NCBI RefSeq assembly: GCF_932526225.1
Contig: NC_064038.1
Span: 12,399,070-12,463,069 of the forward strand
Reading direction: 5' to 3'
Origin: Nematostella vectensis
Taxonomy: Eukaryota; Cnidaria; Anthozoa; Actiniaria; Edwardsiidae
DNA length: 64,000 nucleotides
Positions 42,501-54,500 of this stretch are shown in pieces. Below the pieces are notes generated by a model. It had not been told where the DNA came from and searched no databases. It saw nothing but the letters and a program-made list of their open reading frames with translations. Each line of letters begins with the position of its first letter. Within the stretch, counting starts at the first letter, position 1. The position numbers were made by a program, and so were the translations under genes.

Positions 42501-45500
42501 GAACTTATTCGCGGTGAAAAGGTGTCGTATCCCAGATTTTGCGTGCACGCTGGTGTGGCATATTGTGTGACATTACGCTGTGACAGAAATGAGTCTCTTT
42601 TTGTGGCCTTACCCTGTGTTGGTATAATCAGGAGGAATTTCTCCATGGTGACAAGACGTCGAATCAGATGTAACTGAGAGCACAACGCGGGTGCGTCAGG
42701 GACCAAGTAGGCCGTCGAGCCTTTGGACGTACACTTTAGGGTCTTCTCTAGCTTGGACACCTCGGACTGAATGGAAGGAACATCATCATCATTGTCATCA
42801 ACAGCATCACCGTCAATACTTTGGTTATTGTGATCTTATTATACCATCATCATGAATACTCGCCACCACTATTATCATAATATTCACTGGCTTTATGATT
42901 GTCATTACCATCGTGGTCATCATCACCATCAACATGACACAGCAATCATCGCAATCTATTTCTAAAGGCTTGGCTAAACTACCGACATGTCGTGCGCGAC
43001 ATGTAGCGTGCGACATGTCTCCTAAATGTTTCCTAGTTTAGCCATCACCAAAACATGTAGTGCGCGACAAATTTTGTAGAGCGCGACACAAAAATGTTTC
43101 TCAACTATTCGAGAAACTTCTTCTGCACTACAATTGCAATCAACCAAAGCAAAGCCTCATCGTTTGGTCTAGACGAGAAAATTAAGCCAGGTTCCCAAAC
43201 TTAGTCCTAGCTGTCTCTAGAAAAAAATCACATGACCTGGACAACCAATGCTCGCCAGGACGACTGATGACACAAATCCGACAACTCAATGTTTGTTTGA
43301 CGTGAGTCCCAGTCGCGTGAACACTTTTGATTTTACGATACTGGATTTTACGATAACCTTGATTTTACGATGGCGTTCCTATCTCCGGGCGGAAATACAG
43401 TGAATTTCATAAGAAATTACCTCGATATTACGATATTGGTTACACTAATATTCTCGATTTTACGATATAAATCTGTTCTCCCAAGCGCAATTTCGACCTC
43501 GATACAACGATGTTACTGATTCTGTCTAACAACTTAGAGAAAAAAACTCAAGACACCACACACGTACAGTACAGTAAATTTATTTTTTGGCCTTTTTTAT
43601 TTTCCTTTATATCGTAAAATCGAGGACCTCTTTGCAAAGATACCTTGATTTTACGATACAATTTCTTTCTTACGAGGCACATCGTAAAATCCCAGCCCAG
43701 TCCCAGGCGTTCTTATCGGGTTACCCGTGGTTGGGTTTCCTGTGGATGATAAGAGTTGTGACGTCACAGGAAACCTCACGGTTCATCTCCGAGCACAGGA
43801 AACCCGGTAAGAACGCCTGGGACTAGGCTGGTAAGATCCAGGTTCAACTGTAGATACAAACGGTCAGACTGCATGGAAACTGGGCTCTAGGGGATCAGAA
43901 CACCCACCTTCATCCTCTGGTGCGCCATCGCCTTCATCACCTTGCTCCTCTAATAAACAACGCAAGGTTGAACTTAATATTAGGGCCGTATCAGGGGGTG
44001 GGGCACTTGGTGCAATGGGTGCAAAAATTATAAGGAAATGACCAGTAGGGGTGTGGCTGTGCTCTCCCAATATTTTCTTAATGTTTCGGCTCTGAATGCT
44101 GCAATGCTATCAGTACAGATTGCCCATTAAAGTTGTTGGTGTCCATTAAAAAGCCTGTTGTCTTTTTTATGACAATTTAATACACTTTAGGCAGTGCCTA
44201 AATTTATATATTACACTTGTAACAGTGCGGTTCCATACCTCCTTCACTGCCCTTTGCTTTTTTTATCACGTGGTTCAAGTCTAAGATACCTTGACTTTGT
44301 TGTGCTCCATTAGTTGGTGCGGTCCCACAAATTGCTGGTTGCTCTCGTCCCACATGAATGTGTTCAGCGCCTGGGGTAAGCGAGGGATATATTAGATATG
44401 CTAGGACATGTATGCTAGGGGCATTCAGGGCTTTCATTAACTTTCAGAGTAGGCGGTGTAGATTGATAAGTATGGGGTTGAAGTCATTTTATCTGTTCAA
44501 ATAAAACATAAGTCGAGAGGCCGGCGCTCGGTGGAAAATAGCTGGCACTTCCACCGACCGCCAGGGCCTAATGAAATCTCTGCGGCATATTTTGTTTAGT
44601 TACATGATATCTACTAAAGTTTATGTGTGACACTAACGGGACAAATTTGTAGATCATGAAAAAAAAAGTAACAAAAGTTAGATTCAGGATGATTTGACAT
44701 ACCTCATTGCGTGAAAGTAGGAGGCCAAAACTCTTCAGGCACTGTGTCCGTATGATAGCCTGTGTAGGAATAGGCAGTCATGAAATTAACGAGATAAACC
44801 TTGAAAAGGAGGGCTGAAGGGGAAGGAAGGATGGGTGGGGGGGGGGAACTCAAAATTACGCGGGATTCTTTGCTAAATTACGCGCTAAATTACACGAAAT
44901 ATCAACTGTTACGCCCAAACTTGAAAAGGTTAACTTTTTGCGCTAAAATATCTTAGGCGAGTTTTCATTGGCTTCTAGCCACCAGCCAATTAAAACGGTA
45001 TTTTATTATTAGTCCTAGGCCTTCGCGGTTTAGCAAAGAACGCCAAGTCATTTTATTTGTTTTCGAAATTCAGTTCGGAATATCGCATTGTTAAGAAGAA
45101 TATCTCTTTTTTTTTTTCACGAGAAATAGAGGTAAGAACCCTAAAAGAACACATCAGCTGTGCACTTGAATGTTTTGTCTTTCAAAATTTAGCCAAATTA
45201 CGCGGGATTACGCGGAAATTTGTGGTTTACGCGGATTACACGGAGAAAGCCAAATTACGCGCTTCCTCACAAGCGCATAATTCCAGAAGCCCTGCTTATA
45301 ATGCCTCGCCAGGGAGCGAGGTATAATCTTACTCCTGCAATGCAAACACAATTAAACTTTGTGACTTAAAGCAATAGCTACCTTAAAATCCAAAATCTAT
45401 GATACAAATGCTGTATGTACCTTTCTAATATGGGTATTAATCTATGCTTGCAACATACCTCAAGGCACCTCCCCTCCCTGGCAGGTCTACTCCAGGTCAT

Positions 45501-48500
45501 GCCAACCCCGATATGCGCATCATGCAGGGGGGCCATGCCCATCACACACACATCCTCTGGGAGGGAGAGCGTCTGATGCCATGTCGCGTCTGTCGGTCTG
45601 CATACCACTTGCCTCCATAGGTAGCTACGACCATTAGCTGAAAAAAATTTAAAATTTGAAAAATTTGAATTTAAAAACTGTGAATTTGTTTGGGGTTTCT
45701 TCATTACTCAATAAAAGTCTTACTTTATAATACTTCATAACTTTATAAAAAAAAGATGAGCATAGCCACTTCTTTTATTACTATAACAATAATAACCAGG
45801 GGTTTCATTTAGGCCCGGCGGAACCGCCTGCTACTATTTTCCAAGCGCCTGCTACTTTTTTTAAAAATTTTGATTCATGTTTTATTAATGTTTTATAAAT
45901 TTTGATTAATTTATTTAAACCAATAACTTCCACCCCCTACTTATCAATTTCCACCGTCTACTCTGAAACTTAATGGAACCCCTGATAACAACGATGATGA
46001 TGGTAATGGCGTTGATGATGACAATGACAATAACAATAATAGTAATGCATTTTTTTAAACACAATAGAAATTACAGAATAGCTTATGTGGTCATGTAATA
46101 CACACCCCCTTACTGACTCATATGAGTTTAATATTACCTATCTAAAATTTACTTACTAACTACATAGCTAAAAGCCATTGGATTACCTACCAAACACATT
46201 AAGGAACTAACTAAGAATAAAGTGACTAACTTACCAACGTACTTCATTAATTAAATAACTAGATGACTTGCTGCCTGGATCTTGTCCAGTCTATAGGACA
46301 GCTCAAATTTTAAATTCCAAATAATCTTTTATCATTCACTGTGACCCGACATGACGGATAAACCTGGAATATTTGCAATTCCAGATAGAGAGAGAAGACA
46401 CAATTTCTTCAGTGGCTATAGGTTCCTTGTATTACGGACTGATTTTTAAAACAAAAATAATGTGAGACCGAAGTGCACATAACCAGATTTTGGCTTTTTA
46501 AGATAACTTTTCCTTGATCATCATTGCCCTTTGTATTAGCTCAGGGACAAAAAGCTCAAATTTCAATGACACTACAAAAAGTCGCATCAATTTAAAAAAA
46601 GTCGCACTTGATATTTTGTTTGCTATAAGTTACTAAGTACTCAGCGAAATTCTCCGCCTTATTCGATGTGAAATGGGCTTATTTGAAGCGTCATGTCATG
46701 TTTTTCCGTCATGTCCTTGTGTGCTATATTTTCATTGAGGGGCAGATGCCTCAACCATGCTTAGTTTACCAGATTCATAGGAAAATATTGGATAGCTTCT
46801 CCAAATGAGCCTATGGAAATGGATACTTTCAATTGGTGTTTTTCTAGAATTAGGTAATGGTAGGTGACAGAGACTTGTTTTGAGTACCTGTGCTGGCGAG
46901 ATTCTCATCAGATGGGAGAAGGTTCAGCAAAGAAGCCATCTTTGACCACAGAGAAGTGGAGCTCTCGACACATGTAGATATGATGTCAGGGTTCGTGCGG
47001 AGCCAGTCTGCCATCACCTTCACAGCAGGGAGGAGACGTGCACTGAACAGACGCCTGACGACAGAAAGCTCTTCCAGGTCCTCAATACGCCCCCAGGAAG
47101 AGCTTGATGACTCTGCACATAGCAAAAACATCATATATCCATAAACAAGGCTTCCATTTGGTCCCGGCGGCCGGCGGAAACGCTTTTAAATGTCGACTTT
47201 TTTAAATGTCGACTTAAGTTTTATTTGAACTAAAAAGATAAAATAACTTCCACACCCTTCTTATCAATCTCCACCTCCTACTCTGAAAGTTAATGAATGC
47301 CCTGATAAATATTCATTTCTAAGACAGGGGCGGCGGAGTGGTCCCATAAGTGGGAGGGGAGGGGAGTTGGGGGAGGGGTGGGTAGTGGTTTCAAGGAAAG
47401 GGGTGCTGGTGGTTTCATGGGGGAGGGGCGTCTGGTGGTTACAAATCCTTAAGCGCTATAAGAACGCAGGGAATAGGTTTGTATGCACGGGATTTGAAAC
47501 TGTTCAACAAATTTGTCGAAGGTTGCATATGTACTGCTTGAAACCGGTTTGTTTATAAAAATGTTCATATATAAAGAACCATTTGCTCAGAAAAGTGGGG
47601 GGGGCAGGGGGCTGGCGCCCATTCTGCCCCTCCCCTTCCGCAGAACCTGTAAGAAATCCTAAATTCAATTTTTCTAAGAAAAAAATGCTCATAAGAATTT
47701 CTTTGAACTTCTTTAAAGGGGACATTTCTAAGATTAAAGGGCCTGGCATAAAACAAATGTTTTCCCCATCCCCCAGTAGACCTGATTACCTGTCTCCACA
47801 TCAGACACGTCACTACCATCCCCTTTTGCCATCTTCCCTGACACCAGACCATTCTGCCTCATAATCTGTTGGGTCAGCAGTTTCCCTGCCTCACCAAGCG
47901 CATCCTTATGATCATGTCCATTACACACCCCCTGGGAGAAAATTGTCACCGGCTCAGCACTCTGCTCGGTGCCCTCCTCCTCTGAATCACTCTCGACATA
48001 GACATCATCACTATCCTCAGATGCATCCTCGAGGTCCACCACCCCTCCTTCACTAAGGTCGCTATCGTCTTCCCCGCTGATCGTCCCCTCCCCTTCACTG
48101 TTGCTCCCAGGATAGCTGTCATGGCTACTGCTGGTGTCTAGGTGTTTGCGGCGTCTGCGCCTTGTCTTGATGATTTTCTTCAGCTTGCGTGTCTTGGTAA
48201 GTTTCTCATTGTGCTCGTCTTGGTCAAGCTTCATTGCCAAGCCATTACTGAGCTGTTTGGTAGTATTGCTTGTAGGTTTAGTGTCAGTGGGCTGCTCCAG
48301 TTTTGTGATGCAGTGCTGCAAGAGTTGTGAAAGGAAGGCAAGGCTAAAGGCAGTGCCTACCAGTGCGTCAGATGACCCTGGAGCTGTGGAAAGGAGTACA
48401 ATGCATGTTATGGTATACATTATTTCAAATAAGATTGCACTGGGAAATCCCTGTCACAACCCACAGTGGTTCATGAGTAACATATAAATGGCTGAAACCT

Positions 48501-51500
48501 GGTCTGCAGAAGCCATGTGATTGTTTAGTATGTGAAGTATGAAACACATCAGCACCAGGCTAGCAGTTTTACCCAGTTCAGTGTTGTTGTCTTTTTGGTA
48601 AACGAGAAGCACAGTTATACAGTAGTTACAACTGTTTTGCTGGAATAGGTGGCTGGGTGATACAACAGCATACATACGTGCTGGGTCAAGCACTAAGAGG
48701 TACCATTAGAGCAAAGCCCTTGATCCAGCCAAGTTACAGCATATTCCCACATTTCCTTAGTACAACCCTACATATGTAGCTTACCAAACATCCTGAGTCT
48801 TGTGACAGCCATAATCACCACAGCAGCCAGCTTTACCATCAGTCCACTTGTCAGTTGTGCTTCCCCCTGGCCTTTAGCACTCTCCTTGCCACTAATTATG
48901 TCAGGGATACCATTGGCCAGGGTGGGGCTGGATGCCCCTTGAGGACTACTGTCAGGGGGGGCCTGGTTTTCGCTTGCTAATGCAAATATGAGGTCTTGGA
49001 GAACTGACTGGCAAAGTTGGCCTATTTCATCTCCTGTCACTTTGGGAGAGCTGTGAAAAAACGTGAAAAAACACCTCCAATAAGAGCATATTATGGCTGT
49101 TTCAATAGCATGGTGAGGAAATTTACAGTATTCAAAAACTTTTAAAACTAGTTGAATATCATTTCACCATTTCACCAATTAAAAAATAGGGCAGAAAGGT
49201 AAATATTGAAGTTGGAACAAACACACCTTATTAAATAAAACAAAGTGGAATATCAACCAATATTGTTGCAGCTTTAAGGCATCACAGTGCCTGCAACAGC
49301 AATTTACAGACGGACTTCAAGTTAACATACCTTTCATGGCCGTAAAGGACGTCTTGGAGGTACACAAAGTAGACCAGGAAGCGAGTAACCCTAGAAGGTA
49401 GTTCATCATTTATTACTTTGCTACAGACGCACATTTATGGCAATAAATCCCCCTCCCCAACCTTTCTTAGTGTCTCCTACAAAGACAGATTGACTTCAAT
49501 TTATTATAAAAAACTAGACAAGCAGGGCATTGTCACATGGACTTGCTCCCAGGGACCAAAGCCAGATAAGGTTTGTTAGCCAGGCCCATGGTCACCGTAA
49601 CTTACTAGTAGGTGTTTGTTGGTGTTTTCGCATTGAAAATCCAGCTTTCCCGTGTTTTGGGTGCCATCTTGGATTTTTGCCCACGCACGAGCTGGATGCG
49701 AGAGCAAAAGACAAAAGCTAGGGGAGGGGGCGGAAACACCAACAAACACCTACTAGCAGGCTAATGGTCACTAGTGGCAGTGGCACTTTGTCATCACCTT
49801 GAAAATCTAAAATAGGGTGTTAGGGATCTGCTTACTGCAGACATGCAGGAATTCAGATTCAGCTGTGCAGACCAAAGTGAGTGCAGTGCTGTAGATGGGG
49901 GGAGGGACCCCCCCCCTCCAATTGGTGGGACAGGTTAAGTTGTACTTTGCTTCCCAAATAAGAGGACCAGTGTTAAAAGTAAGCTCAATTTCTCCTCTAC
50001 ATTAGCGCTTGTAAATTCCTTGATTTTTTGGATGACGATATTAAGCCGGAGGTCGTGACCCACTCAGAGTTGCCACAACAGGTACATTTTTTTTTAGTTC
50101 TTTACATGATATGTCAACTTATAGTTGCAAATATTCCGGGCTTCTGGAATTACGCTGAAAAAACTCAAAATTATGCAGGATTCTTTGCTAAATTACGTGC
50201 TAAATTACGCTGAAAATCAATCATTACGTGCTAAATTATGCGGGATTTGCAATACATTTTTCTTTAAAAATCAAAATTTTGAAAAATTTCAAAATTTCGA
50301 AAATATCTTAGGAGAGTTTTCATTGGCTCCTAGCCACCAGCTAATTAAAAAAGGTATTTTATTATTAGTCCTAGGCCTTCGCGGTTTAGCAAAGAATGCC
50401 TAGTCATTTTATTTGTTTTTGAAATTCAGTTCAAAATATCGCACTCTTGCGTAGAATATCTGTCTTTTTTTACGAGAAATAGAGGTAAGAACCCTAAAAG
50501 AACACATCAGCTGTGCACTTAAATGTTTTGTCTTTCAAAATTTAGCCAAATTACGTGGGATTCCGTGGAAATTTGTGGATTCTGAGGAGGAAGCCAAATT
50601 ATGCGCTTCCGCACAAGCGCGTAATTCCAGAAGCCCTGAATATTATATGGGTGGGGGAACAAGTAGGTTTTTACAGTACCTCTCTGTAGTGGAGGCTGTG
50701 AGTGGCAACTCTTTCATGCCCATCACCAGCACTCTGTTCTTCTCAAAGAGCCTTACCAGATTACCTTCAGTTCCTTCAAAACTTTCCTTCGCTATAAGAC
50801 TGCGCCAGGACAAAGTGAAATGCAAGAAGATGAGGAAAGAGGGAAGAAGGAAGATGCAGCAATCAGAAATCATAGAACTGAATTCTGCACATGCCCTTCT
50901 GATGTGCAAAGATTGTTCTGGTTAACACATCTTTTTGTACTATCAACAGCTGCTTAATCTAAATGGCTTTACCAATCATGTTGTTATGGTCATTAAACAA
51001 CATAATAGGGGATTCAGAGTGTTATCTTTCGTATCATGTTACAGTACATCTTATCCAGAAAGCATAAAGTATAGTACAACAATAACAGAGGAATTTCAGT
51101 CCTGCCATATGTTCTCTATATATTGCTGCCTCTCCCCTCTTTTTGGGCGGAGTCCACACCCGCTCTGATATACTGTATCCTGGACCCAGCCCTGCATAAC
51201 ACTAAGGACTTCTTACCATCGTAGGTAATGGTACACGCCCTCCGCCCCACATGACTGGCTGACCAGTAAGGTCCCAAGCTGGTTATGAGGCATGCCTGAA
51301 AATAAATTATAAACACAACGTTTCAACAACTCTTGGGCAGTTTGGAATAGTTTGGGAGAAACACAAAAGGTAATGTCTCTGTAGCATGTGTATGTAACAT
51401 TCAGCAGAACCTTCGCAGTAGACCCTCATAAGATAGCCACCCACTTAATCTTTCCAGAGTCAGAGTTGTCCTGTTATAATCTAGGGATTCCATCATATTT

Positions 51501-54500
51501 CATTTGCTAAAAAGGTAAAACAGTGGAGAAGTGTCGTGGTTGGAATTTGCAAAGCTTGTTTGAGGCATTAAAGCCGCATTGTCACCAGTTTACTTCCGGT
51601 CGATTACGTAACAATCTCCGATGATTTTAATGGAAAACGTGAAAAATATTTCGAAATATTGAAAGCATTGTGTTTATTGGAAGTTTCTTTGAGGATGTGA
51701 TTGATAATTTAAAGCGTATGGCCTGTTTAATATATTAGATTTTAATAGATTCTTTTGTCTTTTAACGGTTGAGGTTTCCGTCGGACCTCCGGAAGTAAAC
51801 TGGTGACAATGCGGCTTTAAGTACAAACTCCCTACCAAGCTGTGGATTGAGATGGAGGGCCTCACAGTAAAACCTCTCTGCTAACTTGATGCTCTTCTCC
51901 CCTTCAAACTCTTGCTGGTAGCGAGCTGGGAAAGACCATAGCGAGGAATAGGATAGTATATAATTCAGGGGCCTGTACTGTGGGGTGACATTTGTTTGAA
52001 ACAGTACATCATATTTTTCAGGGCTTTACTTAAAGGCCCATAAGCAACCAAGCTCACATCAGATCCAGGCTCTATTTCAGCGCTGTGCTAAAATAGAAAG
52101 TCTACAAGTTGTTTCAAACTTTTAAGAAACCACTTCTATCCTTGTTAAAATCATGTTAAAATCGTCAAAATGTGGCTCAAAGTTTTAAATAGTTATTACT
52201 TTATCGTTTTACAACAATACCTGGCAAATAATTCTAAGATTTATCTATATGCTGGTATTTATGAGATGTCATATGAAAGCGGAAAGCGGAAAGCATCTCG
52301 AGCCATCTCGAGTTTGGCATATATTCTCCTGGACTTCTCGCTTCATGGTTATTAACCTAGAGTTTTAATTACAGGTATAGTACTTATCAGTGATAAAACA
52401 AAGAATAGTTTCGAGTTTGAGTTATTGCGTGCAATTATCATCTTTCCTGATGACATCAATCTTTATTTGTCAATAATCCTTATCCTGAAGCACGCATTGC
52501 TTGGTCGTTTCTTCTTTAGGTTATGTTCTTGTCCTTAATACTGTGGCTTTCTTCACCGGCGAAAACAAGATGGAACATGCACCTCGAGTGATGGTATTGA
52601 ATAATTATGCGTATTATAGTCGTCCAATCAAATCGCTCGCAAGACAATTGCGTTATTTCTAAACAACAAAAATCGCTTTGGTTGCCAATGGGGCTTTAAG
52701 CACAGGATTTGTGGCTTTGTTGCCTAAATAAACAAATGACATTGTAGTAGTACCACTTGAGGGACATGAAGCCCTTCCTTCCAAGCTTCCTCCAGTAAAT
52801 AGCATAGGTTGCAGTCATTCCTTTTGAGCAATATTTGATACCACATTTTGTTGCTTCAAAAGAGATGAGAAGTACTGTATGAAATTCTACATAGCATTAA
52901 ATTCCCACATACCTAAGTCGCCCATGTACAACAGACATCTCTGACACGCCCTCAAAGCCCAGTCGGCAACCTCTGCATCAATCCCACTGGCAGTGTGCAG
53001 CCCTTGTGCCGTCCAAGAGACCACACCCTTTAGGTTGGTGCCATAGAGGCTTTGTAGCTGAATCAACAAATGGTAGTAGTAGCCAGAGGCAGATATTAAG
53101 TGAGACCTACAGGAGCTTTCAAGGTGCTCATCATTTGGTGACACCTGGAAAATAGACAAATATAGTGAAACCCTTAGTTGTACCCTCTTGGGCAGTCAAT
53201 AGTATTTTATACTTGTATTTGTATTTTTCAGTCATTCCCTAAGCTCTTAGATCAGCCTCAAGTTACTTCCTATGTGCTTTATTACACATACAGTATACTG
53301 TATGCCCCCCATTACCCTACCCTACTTAAGCTACGTTATTACCCAAATTAATTAGCTTTTGGCAGGGCTTCTGGAATTACGCGAAAAAAAACTCAAAATT
53401 ACGCGGGATTCTTTGCTGTTCTTAATGCACTCAAATAAAGCTTACTTTGCGATGCTGTCGCAACCACTGAATGACATCATAGAACACTTTTCTCCAAAGA
53501 AGCTCCTCTGCTTTTCTGCCATACTCTTTGGGGTGATTGAAAATCAGACTTTCACAGTTGCTTCTAAGCCTGAAGATAAATAGCTCTATTAGGTCAGACC
53601 AATTCATCTGTTAGATGAAAAAGAAATAGTTCTCTACCGATACACATATAACTAACCTGGCGCACACACATTTATGCAGAGAACAACAAGATTAGTATTA
53701 CCTACTAGTCATCCCTCTTATTATGATAAATAATTTGTTTAGGAATCACCGGTGGCCTGTGTGTTAGCATGTCAGCCTATGGGGCCCCTTAACCCATTGA
53801 CTCCTGGCTACAGACTGAAAACAGATACCTCCCCCCTATTCTGAGTTTTATACAGCCCGGCTGCAACTAGTCAGCTGTCTTGAGCTGTATTTGCTGATCT
53901 CTCTCCCTTGTGTGGTATTTTGAGCGTTTTATTGAGAGGGGTGATTCTGCTTTTCTTTCCTTGTTCGATTTGAAATTTGTCAAAAAGAACCTGTGCTATT
54001 ATTTGGCTTAAGAGTAGTTGCCAACACCTTGGTTGGATGCATATCTTCAAGACCATTTATCCCTTAGACTGATGCCTGAGTATCTTCATCTTGTTGTGTT
54101 TATTTTGCATTTATGAATTTTTTGGGTTGTGGGTACTTCCCAAAGCCGGTACAGGCCTTTTGAGGGGTCAATGTGTTTACCTCTGCATCAGAGTCAAGCA
54201 TCGGAATCAAGCAGGTTTGATTCTGGGTCAAGACATGGAGAGTATCTTTCTGTTTCTCTGCCCACAGTTTGAGTATTTAAGTATCAGGTACACATTGGGC
54301 TGGGCCAGTCTTAATATGTAATTGTACAATTTGAAATGTGAAGTGCTTGGTAAATGTTATTGTATAACACTATATAGTACAGTATACTGCATCGCTATAC
54401 TGTACAAATAATAACAACAACAACAACAACAAAGACAAGCTTTAAAGGATAAGGCAAATACAATATACTCCAAACATGATAAATCTTTTAGCTGTCTCTC

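Noticed and set aside
44204-44437. 77-codon minus-strand ORF as an SMG5 exon
   Set aside because: Its frame does not connect to exons 13 and 15. The overlapping frame at 44290-44370 does, and aligns with the family.
51116-51316. 66-codon ORF over SMG5 exon 6
   Set aside because: Another frame of the same bases (MPHNQLGTL) is the conserved one.
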